From assembly GCA_033961575.1 (NCBI GenBank), contig CM066727.1, positions 3,372,001 through 3,436,000 of the forward strand: DNA of 64,000 bases, in the 5' to 3' direction. The DNA comes from Aselliscus stoliczkanus (taxonomy: Eukaryota; Chordata; Mammalia; Chiroptera; Hipposideridae). Under the pieces are notes generated by a model that saw only the letters and a program-made list of their open reading frames with translations, had not been told where the DNA came from and did not search any database. How positions within the stretch are numbered: the first letter of the stretch is position 1; each line of letters begins with the position of its first letter. Positions 11,327 through 22,605 of the stretch are shown here, in pieces. A program made the position numbers and the translations under genes.

Positions 11327-12540
11327 GCATACATCTACATATAAAATCTGTATTTCTCAGAACTGGGATAAAGAATGAGTTACAGTTAAAACTAATTTTC
11401 TGTTAAGAGTTAACTGTACAGTTAATTTTGTTTCAGATCTCCTGGTTGAAAGTGTTTATTAAATAAACCAGTACCAACTGAAGTAATACCTATTTATTTA
11501 ATTTTCTTTCAATATACTACTGATTTGCTTTCCCAGACCACGTGCAGAACCTGTGAGTTGACTAAGGGATCTTCGTAGGATTTTTTCACTTTCTGTTGGC
11601 TCCTCTTTGTACTATTTACCCAGAAGAAGCAAGTGCTGCATAATTTTCAACTCCATCCAGAGGTAGCAGAAACGAAGGGGCTTATTAAACACTGACATAA
11701 ATTTTTAGACTTCAAAAACCTGTTTGCTTGTATGTTTGAAAGCTCAGGGCTTAGTGCTAAGCTCAGGGGTGCCTAGCCCATGCTCTGACAGCTCAAGCAT
11801 AGTCTCTAATGAAATAGCACAGAACCCGACTCTTGGAAAGAGAAGACTGGTTGGTAGGAATGAGTTCATTTCCTGAGGCTGTAAAAAATACTTACATTTT
11901 ACAGTTCGATTTGTTTTAAATAAAGACTAGGTTTATCCTAGTCCCAAAAGCTCTTTTGTATATAGTCTGTTTTTAGGCAGATATTAAGAAAAACATGCAG
12001 TTACCTTTTCATCCAACTCGTTTTAGAATTTTTTTTTTTTTGAAAGGCCAGATCATATAAAGTGAGTACTGGAAAGGGGACCCAGGCTTTGATCCGTGGC
12101 CTTAGCTCTGACTCATGGTTCCTCTCAGAGACCTTATTTCTCCTGGAAGCATCTCTTCCCAAAAGAGCCATTCCCAGAGGAGTGCTGTCCCTTGAGGTGG
12201 CACTGCCACTATCTTTAGAAAAGTCCAGCGTTCCCTACTGCTGCTGGCTCATCGCGAGGGGGCACGAATGCAGTTGTTTGTATAACTCAAGGGAGCTGCT
12301 TCATTTCATCATTATCTCTTATTGTGATCAGACTCCTGTGGGTGAATGTGGCATTAAAATGCACTTCCAATAATGGCCCAAAGGTGGATAACTAAATGAA
12401 CAGAAGAGAAAAGTGAGTGCCTTCTCCTGGATACCCAGCACCTGGTCAGCTTATAGCACTAAAATGTTTTGAATAAATGAGAATACACTAATAAAATAAT
12501 GAAGGGAAAAAAACCTCAGAGGGAAGATAATATTTCATAA
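11323..12540. other. Unrecognised sequence
   Basis: Nothing recognised with confidence. The segment near 11860-11905 faintly resembles the start of the old repeat also seen at 63450-63780. Confidence 0.4.
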
Positions 12541-12544
12541 GAAA

Positions 12545-12785
12545 TTATTATGTATCAGTTGTTTTACAGATTCATCTAAATTTTTCTTTAAACATAATAA
12601 CCATCATGTTTTAAAATTTAAACACCAGGTAAACTGAGACTCAGGGAAACAAAGTGCACGCGCGTGTGCACGCACACACACACACACTTTCTTTTCGGTT
12701 GTACAACTAGGAAATGATGGAGCAGGTTTTGACCCACATCTTTCTGATAGAGTGAGGGAATCACGTCCATTGCACTACATGCTTT
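12545..12785 (+). repeat. MIR SINE fragment
   Basis: Follows the MIR order: 'tatgtatcagttgttttacag...', 'aggtaaactgagactcagggaaacaaagt', 'acaactaggaaatgatggagcaggttttgacccacatctttctgat' and 'attgcactacatgctt'. The central part is interrupted at about 12658-12687 by a GC/AC dinucleotide microsatellite. Ancient and inert. Confidence 0.7.
12658..12687. repeat. Mixed (CG/AC)n microsatellite inside a MIR
   Basis: Alternating purine-pyrimidine run GCACGCGCGTGTGCACGCAC followed by ACACACACAC. The alternating sequence could adopt Z-DNA. Confidence 0.8.
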
Positions 12786-12869
12786 TCATTATTATATAGA
12801 CAAAGGAATTATGAAAACTTAATTTTTTTTTAACTTTCAAAACCTCATTGCGCTTTTAATGATATTCTT

Positions 12870-12982
12870 TTTTTTTTTTTTTTTTTTTGAGGGCAGTGTC
12901 ACTGGCCCTCGTATGTGGGATCTGAACCGGGGCTCCTGGTGTCCTAAGCCAGTGCTTAACCACTGCGCCACTAGGCCGGCCC
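12870..12982 (-). mobile_element. Short tRNA-derived SINE with perfect 14 bp duplication
   Basis: Minus-strand copy: a T-run at 12870-12888 is the poly(A) tail, and the head GGCCGGCCTAGTGGCGCAGT lies near 12980. TTAATGATATTCTT flanks it at 12856-12869 and 12983-12996. The body is just the tRNA-like module ending GAGGGCCAGTGACACTGCCC. Confidence 0.92.
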
Positions 12983-12996
12983 TTAATGATATTCTT

Positions 12997-14138
12997 AATA
13001 ATCTATAAATGACAAAAACATCAAATTATCAAGACACCAAGAAATGACGGATTTAGCCAATATTTGGAGCATGTATCTTTGGACTATCCATGTCAGGTAC
13101 ACACTCCACTGCACAGCCCTATGTTACATTTGATTTTCAAATTTCTAAATTACTGTTGATAACTATGTACATGGCTCACTGAGTTCTTCCAAGTACCTTC
13201 CAAGTAGGTGGGACGAGTGCAAAGTCCACAGTGCACATGCATGAAGAGCAAAATTCTGAGCACCAGGAGATGAGAATGACCTGAGGCCACAGAAGAGTGT
13301 GGGTCCACGCACCAGGCAGAGTGGGTAGAGGGGAGAGGAGGCGACCCAAGCAATTGCCTTATAGCTTTCCTTCTATCACAATACTTCAGATCAAAAATTT
13401 GTCATGAAAATAAGTTCCACTCTGGGCAGCATTATCCCTGGCTTACTGGTCACAAGAAATGAGAATGTCCGAAAAGTTTTATAAGACAAAAAAATGAGGG
13501 CAGTGGGGCTGGTTTACTGCAGAACTCAACATACTGAGCTATGGAAGAGGTTCTGTGTCAGATTTTAAAAGACCATTGAATTCAAACACTTTAAAGAAGT
13601 TTTGCAGAATCGGTTATTTAATTACCAAATTACATGGTCTTGTTGTGTAGAGGAAAGCATGCTGGGAGAGATCTAGGGCCTAAGGCATTTCCGCATTTGC
13701 TAGTATTGGTCATGCCCCTCTCTAGTGATAAGGTCCTTTTTGAAAAGTGGAAGAATCATTTAGATGACCTGAAATGCCTCTCGAAACATTAGATATTTTC
13801 ATATTTAATATGAGGTCAAAAAGTGTCAGAAAAGCAAAGTTAGACTGTGTAATGGCCACAAAAATGTCAGAGTATTGATAGTTCAAACAGATAATTTGGA
13901 ATGCCAATTCATCTTACTGGAAAGAGAGAGATATTACAATAAGGATGCAGTTTGTTTCACTTCAGATAAGCCAACTAGAGAAGAGACTGAATGAATTTAG
14001 TATGGCAGCATGAGGGAACTACAATTTTAATGGTATTAAACAAAAGAAATGCGTTTGACTGAAAGATTTTGTCAAAAGAACCTCCCATATGTAATTATAC
14101 TAGAAGTGAGACTAGAGACCACTTAAATGGAAAACAAC
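12997..14138. other. Unrecognised sequence
   Basis: No named repeat, RNA gene or exon was identified between the SINE and the mariner element. Confidence 0.4.
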
Positions 14139-14140
14139 TA

Positions 14141-15421
14141 TTGGGTTGTCAGAAAAGTCATGACGCATGTTTGCAACAGATGGCACTAGTTCAGTTTTGG
14201 AAGTACTAGAGTCATTTGTATCTATGTTATTGCTGTCATTTGCTATGTCAGCTGATAGTTTTAGCTTCACTCTAAAAAAAATTGAGCGATTTGGTTGAGT
14301 TTTGGAGATTTTACAACAAGCTGAAGATGGCAGACCAAACTGTGCATTTATGCCATATTTTACTGCTTTATTTCCATAAAGGGAAAAATGCGCATCAAGC
14401 TTGTGAAAAGTTGCATAAAGTTTACGGTGACAATGCTCTACAGGAACATCAGTGCCAGCGATGGTTCATGAAATTCTGTGCTGGTGATTTTGATCTCAAC
14501 TACACTGCTCGGTCAGGGAGGCCCATGGAGGTTGATGACGACAAAATAAAGGCATTGATCAAGTCAAACTCACATTACACAGCATTTCAGAAACATTGAA
14601 CATCCGTCATTCAAGCATTCATGACCACATGAAGGAGTTGGGAAATGTAAGCAAGCTCGATATTTGGGTTCCGCATGAACTCAAAGAAGTTCATTTGAAG
14701 GTGCATATAAACATCTGCAGTATGCTCATTAAACATGACGAAAACGATCCTTCTTTGAAGCGACTGGTAACTGGTGATGAGAAGTGGATTGTTCACAACA
14801 ATGTGGCGTGCAAACGATATTGGTCCCGACATGATGGTTTGTCTCAAACGAAATCGAAAGCAGACATTCATCAGAGAAGGTTATGCTCTCAGAGTGGTGG
14901 GATTTAAAGGTGTGGTGTTTTTCGAGCTCCTACCAAGAAACCAAACAATCAATTTGAATGTGTACTGTTGGTAATTGGACAGTTCAAATGAATCCATCAT
15001 CCAGAAACCTCCAGAGCTTGTTAATTGTAAAGGAGTTTTGTTCCATCATGACAACGCGAGACCACACACAAGTTTGATCACCCATCAAAAATTATTGGAG
15101 CTTGGATGGGATGTGTTGCCACACCCACCATATTCGCCTGACCTTGCACCATCAGAGTTCCACTTGTTTTGCTCTCTTCAAAACTCCTTGCGTGGTATTG
15201 CGTTCAATTCAGATGAGGCTGTAAATCATCACCTTGTTGAGTTTTTCACAAATAAAGACAGGTTCTTCTATGAACGAGGAATTATGAAGCTCACTGAAAG
15301 ACGGCAAAAAGTTCTTGAACAAAATGGGCAATATATCATTGATTGATCTTTGTTCTTTATATAAATAAATGACCTTTGAAAAACATAGACAAAATATGTC
15401 ATGACTTTTCTGACAACCCAA
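14141..15421 (+). mobile_element. Complete mariner DNA transposon (1,281 bp)
   Basis: Both ends are intact. The first 24 bp, starting TTGGGTTGTCAGAAAAG, are a perfect inverted copy of the last 24 bp, ending CTTTTCTGACAACCCAA. The element is flanked on both sides by TA (14139-14140 and 15422-15423), the duplicated target dinucleotide of Tc1/mariner insertion. A length of about 1.28 kb with a single transposase region is standard for mariner. The transposase is broken, so the copy cannot move by itself, but its ends could still be recognised by a related enzyme. Identical terminal repeats suggest a fairly recent wave compared with the Tigger and hAT relics here. Mariner spread into mammals often involves horizontal transfer; for this family that is only inference. 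Confidence 0.96.
14327..15346 (+). pseudogene. Mariner transposase pseudogene
   Basis: The enzyme would excise and reinsert the element by cutting at the terminal repeats in the nucleus. The likely start is ATG at 14327. The first piece (frame 2) carries the N-terminal helix-turn-helix region with CQRWFMKF and GDFDL, then RSGRP. The frame shifts near 14590; the next piece (frame 1) has the linker motif WVPHEL and VTGDEKW, holding the first catalytic Asp. A second shift near 14880 returns to frame 2 (GVVFFELLPRNQTIN), with a stop at 14972-14974. The last piece has HDNARPH (second Asp) and [13 protein letters not shown]. There the third residue of the D,D34D triad is Glu, not Asp. The C-terminus is QNGQYIID. 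Two frameshifts, one stop and the triad change make it non-functional. WVPHEL and HDNARPH put it nearer cecropia/mellifera-type mariners than irritans-type; subfamily uncertain. Confidence 0.95.
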
Positions 15422-15423
15422 TA

Positions 15424-16230
15424 GAAATAGTTCAAGGTCAAAAAAGAAGAATAGATAAATCATGTAGCAAGAGAGAGGGCTTGCAGGCACCCACCTAGAT
15501 GGGTGAACTGATTGTTCAATCCACTCAAATATTGGAGCAGCTGTGGCAAGGATTAGCTCGATAAAGTATATGGCTATGGAGCACATTGAAATTTATACAC
15601 ACTTATCCACTTCAAGAAAGCCAACTCTAACTGGAGAAATAAGATACATGGGTTGCAGTATAAATAAATACTAGTAAAGATGCAGTGGGGCCTTCTTGTG
15701 CTGGTTTCTTGAACTTTGTGCTCAGTGGCGAGAGAGAGCACGGCCTCTGTGTCCCAGTCAGTGGTAGTGCCCTGGAGAAGGGGTCAGAGTCAGCGCTCTT
15801 CCCGGGTCCCCTCACTGAATCAGGTGTGTTCACCCCAAGTCCCCTGGGCCCTGGAGTCTGACTTCCTGCAGAATGGACAGTGGGGGTGCCGGCTCCCACT
15901 TGTAGCCTCCACCAGTGATTGACAGATGCAGAGGTAGAAATACCCCACTTCCTGTCCTAATGATCGACACATCTGAAGGTGCTGCCTACCTTGTCAGCAG
16001 AATTCTCCCAGCATGCAGTTCTCTGGGGACCTTGTGCAAAGTTCCACTCTTGTCCAGCTTTCATCACTTCCCTGGCCTGCTTCTCAGGCCTCTACTGTCC
16101 TCTCTTGAGAATTCTTCCTAATCTCTCACTTTCATAAGAAACTTTGTTTTAGGGTTACCTTCGAGGACACAAACCTATGATAGCTTCTCATTATTCTTTT
16201 GGCGGGGGAGGAAGGATAGAAAATGCACAA
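15424..16230. other. Unrecognised sequence
   Basis: No named element. Short frames on both strands at 15627-16121 show no domain; the segment is moderately GC-rich relative to its surroundings. Confidence 0.4.
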
Positions 16231-16234
16231 CCAA

Positions 16235-16560
16235 AAAGCCATACTTCACAGCTTCTAGTAGCTGCATGTGGCCATGTGATGGGTTCCAGCAAATGACACA
16301 CACAGGAGACCTGCTGGGGATGTGAGGGGAAGGGCTGCTCTCCTAACACAGTGGTTGTCCCCTTCTGCACAGGAACATCCTTCCTTTTCCCGCCTGGAAT
16401 ACACACGCCAGAAGCTGGAGGCTGAGCAGCTCCAGGTGACCCTGAAGGCCAAAGAGACCCACTGAAGGTCACAGAGCAGAAGGAGAAAAGGAACATGGCT
16501 GGGGGTTCAGTGACACTGATGACACTGCAAGGCCATTGCCTCGGATCTAGACATCCAACA
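16235..16560 (+). repeat. Ancient interspersed repeat fragment (family not named)
   Basis: Follows the order of a common old mammalian repeat: 'gccatgtgatgggttccagcaaatg', 'ccttttcccgcctggaatacacac', 'aggtgaccctgaaggcc', 'cacagagcagaaggagaaaaggaacatggct', 'tgatgacactgcaaggccattgcctcgga'. The 125-codon minus-strand frame over it has no coding support. Confidence 0.5.
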
Positions 16561-16864
16561 TCCAACACACGCTAACATTACACAAGTAAAACTGAAAGTT
16601 GTGGGCTTTTCTGTTTCCACGCAACTGAATGTAATCTATAACATCATCTATAGTTGATACAGTGTGGACAGGGAAACGGAACTTCAGGACAATTGCTTTT
16701 CATGGATTTGAATTCTTTTCAGTTTTGCTCAACGGAGGATGGAAGGCGCAGCTTCCTTGACTCAGGCTGGGTCCTGAGTGCCCTGAGATAAGCCTCAGGG
16801 AACGTGCATCAGGACAAGCCTGGTTTGGTTTCCGCCTTTTCACCACCTCTGAAAGCCCTGTGAG

Positions 16865-16983
16865 CAAATCAAATCAGATGCCTGGAACTGAATTGCAACC
16901 CAACCCCTTACTAGCTGATTGACGTTGAGCGACTGTGCTATGTTGTAGCAACTGCAAAATGGATATAAAATATCACCTACCAC
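16865..16983 (+). repeat. MIR fragment, left part (split by SINE)
   Basis: MIR-like 'ttactagctgattgacgttgagcgactgtgc' and 'gcaactgcaaaatggatataaaatatcacctacc'. The match resumes after the SINE at 16984-17175, in the order expected of one MIR. Confidence 0.62.
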
Positions 16984-17175
16984 GGGCAAGCCGAGTGGCT
17001 CAGTTGGTTAAGAGCTCGTCCAAGAGTGCGAGCTGAGCTCTGAGCAACAGCAGTTCGATGCCCAGCCCAAGCTGAGCTCCCGCTGAGCTGCCAACAGGTG
17101 GCAGGATGGCTCAGCTAAAAAATAAATAAATATATATATATATATATATATATATTTATTTATTTATTTATTACC
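16984..17175 (+). mobile_element. tRNA-derived SINE inserted in a MIR
   Basis: Head GGGCAAGCCGAGTGGCTCAG, then TTGGTTAAGAGCTCGTCCAA, a B-box-like CAGTTCGATGCCC and GCTGCCAACAGGTGGCAGGA. The tail is GATGGCTCAGCTAAAAAATA, then (AAAT)n, (AT)n and (TTTA)n. A short TACCAC duplication flanks it (5' at about 16978-16983 and 3' at about 17172-17177). Same subfamily as 6550-6707. Confidence 0.85.
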
Positions 17176-17245
17176 ACAAAGGTTAATTGGACGACCAAAT
17201 GTGAAGTGCTTAGAGCTATGCTGACAGGCGCTGTTAATTTTACAA
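17176..17245 (+). repeat. MIR fragment, right part
   Basis: Continues the MIR interrupted at 16983: 'aaaggttaattggacgaccaaatgtgaagtgcttagagctatgctgacaggcgctgtt' matches the MIR '...taatacatgtaaagcgcttagaacagtgcctggcac...' region. Confidence 0.6.
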
Positions 17246-18325
17246 ATGAGTTCACTAGTTTGAATTTATTTCAATTCAATGTTATTAGAACAAAAAGGGA
17301 GGTGTTTAGATGTACTAAAAGATACTCTTCTAAGGGAATTTTTTAAACCTGTGGGATGTCAGAAAATGCAACATGTGTCAATGTGTATATATTGACAGTC
17401 TGGGGTCTTGCAAATCCCTGTTGTAAATATCTCAGTGAAAAGCACATTTTAGAACACATGCACTGACAACCAGGTGACAGTAAGGGTCCTGGAGTAGGAG
17501 AGAAACATCAGCCCGGCTAGGAGAGTGGTGACACTAAATGTGCAGGAGGGTCATCCACACAGCCATGCCAGGCATCTCAGCAGTAAGTGGCGCATGTCTG
17601 CAGTAACACTGGGAGCGTATTTTGAAACTTCACATGTGCAGTCCTTTGCCATGTGATAGTGGTGATCCTTTGCTTATCTTGGGGCAAATGTAAAATTGCC
17701 TTGTCACTGCTATTTCACCCACTAGGTAACAAGACTATTTCTGTGGCTGGTGCTACTCACCAGGATTTCCCTAAGCACAACTCCTTTGTTTGTACATCAT
17801 TGTGCAGATTTCTAGTTAGTCAGTGCCTCATAAAGCGAGTAGGCTGCATGATCAGTATTTGAGTCTGAAATCTGACCTGGAAGACAGTATGCTAAATATG
17901 TGGGTTAAATTACAAGAACAAAAGGACTCTTTATTTACATTGCACAGTAGCTATTCCCCAGGCAATGGTGAAACTTTTAGGGGTGCCTGGAAATAGAGGC
18001 AGCCACATTCTCAGGGAGACAGAAGAGTTACACATTTTGATCTACAGAGCCTTGAAAGACAATAAGGGATCATATACGATGCATCTAAAAAGATCGCTGC
18101 TCATTTTGTTCTCATCTATCCAGGTGACAGGCTCTGAAAAGATCCATCTTCATCCTGAAGCACAGCCCTGGCGATGCACACCTAAGGGCCAGGTCTGAGC
18201 CTCCATTTGTCGCGTGGGCGGCACTTATTCTCGCTGTCCAAACGTGCTCACCACAAGCAAGTCCTTATTATAAACAGGTCAGTTACAGAAAGAGAAAGGG
18301 TGTGGTTCAATAATAACGCCCCTAA
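17246..18325. other. Unrecognised sequence
   Basis: No element or exon recognised. Confidence 0.4.
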
Positions 18326-18329
18326 GTTC

Positions 18330-18400
18330 CTGTGCAGCTCAGTGCCTGGTGCATAGATAGCATCGGCTCGATAAAAGCTAACTAGTAATAATTATTTACA
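18330..18400 (+). repeat. Short MIR 3'-end fragment
   Basis: 'gtgcagctcagtgcctggtgcatagatagcatcggctcgataaaagctaactagtaataa' corresponds to the MIR 3' phrase 'agtgcctggcacatagtaagcgctcaataaatgttagc'. Confidence 0.55.
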
Positions 18401-18944
18401 AAATCCTAAGGTATCATCAATGTCAGACAATGTCAACAGAGTCTAAATGACTAAAGCAGTGCAAAAAAACATGAATTAAGAAATATGAAGGCAGATCTAC
18501 AAGAGATTTGACAGGGAGAATTGCGACTAAACTCCTAGACAGGCGACGAGAGTGGAGACAGTCTCGGGGCAGTTGGGTTTTCCATAGACAGGCACTCCTG
18601 GGAGTACAGGGTTTCCTGCCTGTGCCCGCGAAGGCAGACGCCTCAGGGCGCTTTGCTTCCAGGCTATTTCTGGTTTTTTATTTTTGTGCCTATAAACTTT
18701 CCAACTATAAGGCCCCCCTCATTCTCCAAGTCACGCCTACATCAATGGCTAAGCCCATCGTGCTGACAGCAGGCCGTCTGTCTCAGCAGTGCTCCCCGGC
18801 CTTCTGCAGGCCCGGCAGCAGCTTGTCAGGTACTGGGCGGCCTGGGTGCCGCCTGACCCTAGATATACAAGCTCTAGGCGGTGAACTGGACTCAGACCTG
18901 CCTGACATGTGCCAGAGGGGGTCGCCCAAGTTCCTTCACCCTGG

Positions 18945-19085
18945 GCCCGGCTTCTGTTTTCTCCACAGTGGAGATGATGAGACGCAGCAGCTCTCTCAGG
19001 GTGGCAATGAGGATTGAGGAAAATAGGAAAAGCACCCACCACAGTGGCTGCCGCATGGTCAGCGCTCAGCTAATGCTGGGCACAC
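18945..19085 (+). repeat. MIR fragment
   Basis: 'ttttctccacagtggagatgatgagacgcagcagctctctcagggtggcaatgaggattgagg' followed by 'tggtcagcgctcagctaatgctgg' follows the 3' half of MIR. The 169-codon plus frame (18508-19017) runs into it, which argues against that frame being a gene. Confidence 0.55.
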
Positions 19086-19273
19086 CCATTCCTTTCTCCC
19101 CAGGGGATCCCAGGAGAGATGGTCTGCAAGGGAGGAGGGACCAGGCCACTGCAGATGGGACATGGAATGGTGACACCAAGGCGATGTACCAAGCTGGAGG
19201 AGGCAGTAAGGTGAATTATGTTCCATCGGCCCAGGGAACTCCACCAGACCACAGAAAGAAAGTTATAGTAAAT

Positions 19274-19655
19274 TATGAGTGTGAGTGTGAGTGTGTGAGT
19301 GTGTGTGTGAGCGTGTGAATATGTGTGTGAGTGCATCAGTGTGTGTGTGAGTGTGTGTGAGTGTGTGTGAGTGCGTGAGTGTGTGTGTGAGCATGTGAGT
19401 GTGTATGTATGTGAGTGTGTGTGAGTGTGTCAGTGTGTGTGAGCATGTGAGTGAGTGTGTATGTATGTGAGTGTGAGTGTGAGTGCATCAATGTGTGTGA
19501 GTTTGTGTGTGTGAGTACGTGAGTATGTGTGTGTGAGAGCATGAGTGTGTGAGTGCATGTGTGAGTGTTTGTGAGTGTGTGTGAGAGTGGGTGAGTGTGT
19601 GAGTGAGTCTGAGTGTGTGAGTGAGTGTGAGTGTGTGTGAGTGTGTGTGTGTGTT
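19274..19655. repeat. GTGA/GTGT-rich minisatellite (about 380 bp)
   Basis: Degenerate tandem array of GTGTGA, GTGAGT and GTGTGTGA units, with scattered GCATCA, GTATGTAT and GCATGTGA variants. Minus-strand frames rich in His-Thr-Ser are artefacts of the repeat. Confidence 0.95.
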
Positions 19656-20926
19656 AAAGAAAATGGACTCACATAACATAAAGTACTGAAATTTACTCAT
19701 AGACTCTCACTTACGGAGCCTTTGTTTAACACTGTTGCTGTCATAGGAAATCAGGAAAGTTTCAAGTTGCAAATATCCACTTCAAATTTTAACACCTTCA
19801 GGGCACAATGAACACAAGGTTTCCACACATTTCTTTTTCAAGTATGTAATCATTTTCAAGTAAAAATGGATTCCAAGGACCCTACATATTGCCAATAGCA
19901 GTCCTGTTGGACAGTTTTATGGGACAATAACCTGGCACCCTGGTGGTGAAAACCAGCCATCAAGCTGTGTTAGTTCACTGGGGAGGTGTCGTATTGCTTC
20001 ATAAAGCATCAGTGCAGCACTGTGAGTAAAGCCTAGGTAAAGCTTTGTGGTATTTCATTGTGATTTAACAAATATATATTTCAAGACTATGACACCATAT
20101 ATTATACCTATTTTTCTATAGTAGGTTTAAAATACTGAAATCCCAAATAGAGCTGTGGTTAATTCCTCCAGTAAAGGTAATTAAATTGTAAACACTGATC
20201 TTGCTAATGCTAATGAGTGGTTTACTACAAATAAATTGCACTTAACTACACTTAGAATGCAATCCAGCTAATCAGAAATGACTGGCAAATTAGCACCAGC
20301 CAAAGCTCCCAGCATAGAATAGGGATGGCAAAAAGAGTCCTGTTGAATCCGTGCATGCACGTATATGAACAGCTCAGAGCTTGCCATCGCGAGGGCTCCC
20401 CTGAGTCTGAGAACCAGTCACTCCACAGCCTGCTGATATGCATCATGCAATGCCATTGGCTCTGGGCACCTCGGCCGGGTGGCTGAGCGTCTTGAGGAGA
20501 GAACTTTCGCTTTAATGTCTAGCCTTTATCCCCTCGCTGTAATTCAAACCAACCTCTGCTGTGCAGCGTCTCAGGAAAATGAACTTCACGGCTCCCAGCC
20601 TCCCCCTGTCCAGCTAACGGAGGCACCTCGCCCAGCCTCACTATGGGTGACACAAAAACAGAGCCTGCATCCCACAGGGCGGAAACACTGGGTGACGGAA
20701 CTGTCCACAAAGACCTTCTTTCCTTCTGCTCTTGCTGTAATTCCTTTGCATTGTAACATGTAGTGCTTAATGTTTAAACTAATTTGCTTCTGAGGTAACA
20801 CAGGACATGTCACAGAACTACTTCTGCTTGACTCTGTGGCTTATTAAGATTTAATTAAAATTTCTTCCATATACCACACATAAAGTGCAGAGCTCGAAAA
20901 TGTATATTTTTATTAATTTTTGTGAA
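19656..20926. other. Unrecognised sequence
   Basis: No element or gene recognised. Frames at 20479-20813 on both strands are short and lack coding or splice support. Confidence 0.4.
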
Positions 20927-21290
20927 CAGTGGTCCCCGCTCTCTGCTGTTTCGCTTTCCAGTTTTGCTTTCTGCAGTTTCAGTCACCTCCAGTCAGCTGA
21001 GGTCCAGACAGAGTCAATGGAAAATTCCAGAAATGATTCCTAAGTTTTACATTGTGCCCCACGCAGCTCTGTCCTGCCCTGCATGTGACCTGCCCCTCTG
21101 GCCAGCATGGCGCCATGCACACTCCCGCCTGTTAGTCAGTAGCCATCTCAAGACTGTCGCAGGATCCCAGTATCTGTTCACCTGACCCCAAAGCACAAGG
21201 GCAGTGATGCTGGCACTTCGTATATGCCAAAGAGAAGCCAGAAGGTGCTTTGTGGAAGTGACAAGGGGAGTGCAGTGTGACAGAAGGTGT
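20927..21290 (+). mobile_element. Tigger-like (pogo) DNA transposon remnant
   Basis: Begins CAGTGGTCCCCGCTCTCTGC and continues 'gctgtttcgctttccagttttgc...ggtccagacagagtcaatggaaaattccagaaatgattcctaagtttt', then 'ccccaaagcacaagggcagtgatgctggca'. This is the order of the 5' end and transposase start of Tigger2/MER2-type elements. The 3' part has decayed or been lost; the right end is approximate. Inert. Confidence 0.75.
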
Positions 21291-22605
21291 TTTGAGAGCG
21301 TGCACATAACGCTGATTACAGCTAATAGAATCGTCCCCCTAGCACTCTGATAGGACTTTGTGGTTACCAGCCTATCCTTTTTATAATTTGCATCACTTAG
21401 TAGGCTTCTGTAAAGAGAGGTGCTATGCTTGTTAGCGAACAGAAGTCCACATTTCATAGTTGTTATTGCTAGTATCCATTTAGGAACAACTTTTGCAGAT
21501 TTGCAGGTTAGCACTAAAGTTGTTTCTTTGATTATGCCGAATCAAAACCTAGGACCGGATTTCCAGGGGCATCATGAATAATGAAATTCCCAAACCTAAA
21601 TGCAGGAGAGTATTCTATGGAAAATCCCTAAATTACCAAGAAAAGTTCTTGGAATATAATTACCATAGCAAGATAATGCCATCTGAGGGGACCCGCTGGG
21701 TAACCCTGCTCTGCCCCCTACCAATTTAAACTTTATTTCATTGCAAAACCCACCATTGAAGTCGAGTGTTCATCCCGCCGGGAACATACATTCTCTTGAG
21801 GGTTTGTGGGTGTGGAGGGCTTAGGAAGTCAATTTCCAAACCCTCACTTCCCACGCTTTCTCTTTCCAAACTTGTTCTGTCTAAGACCAACCTCCCTTTC
21901 ACATTTCTACTTTTCACAAGAAAGGCATGCCTCTACCCACGCGGAAGCTTATAATGAACAGTTCATTGCCTGAAGTGGAAAAATATACATGGAAACCCCA
22001 GAAGGAGACTTTTCAGAATCATTATTCCTGAGGGAGAGCTCCTTTGAAAGCAATGCAGAGATTCAGGGAAAAAATATAGAAATGGAAAGCAGTTTACTTT
22101 ACGTGGGCCACAAAGGCTGAGGGCCCATCCTTCCTCATACATTCATTCATCCAACACACATCACCTGTCTCCCAGGAGCCTGTCTCTGTTCTAGGCAGGT
22201 GGTTGTATTGTTGTTTGGTTTGTTTAGCCCCAAGATTTTCAATTTCTCAGTAAACACATGTCAGTTATTTGGAGGAAAGTATGAGTTGGGTGTGCCTCAC
22301 AACCAATTTACACACAATGCTATTTCATAAACATCTTATTTTATGAAGAACAGAGTTTTTACCACAAGACCATGTGCCATTAAAATATGCATTTTTATTA
22401 TCACTGCAAAAATGAGTAATTTCATTTTCATTGCTAAACTTTTAAACTTAATTTATGATAGCACTTAGAATGTTTTTACATTCAACAGAGTGAATTTGAA
22501 AAGCATTATTTTATTCAGTGAATTGAGTGAAAAAAAGGAAAATTGTTGGAATTAACTGACAAAAACTGGCATCATTTCACTGTTTGTCAGGTTCTGCTAA
22601 TGGAG
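21291..22605. other. Unrecognised sequence
   Basis: No named element. 22140-22200 weakly resembles the old repeat fragment at 10795-10895. Confidence 0.4.

Noticed and set aside
18508..19017. 169-codon plus-strand frame
   Set aside because: Its 3' part runs into a MIR fragment and an overlapping antisense frame is equally open.
19070..19700. Several minus-strand His-Thr-Ser repeat proteins
   Set aside because: All are translations of the GTGA/GTGT minisatellite in different frames.
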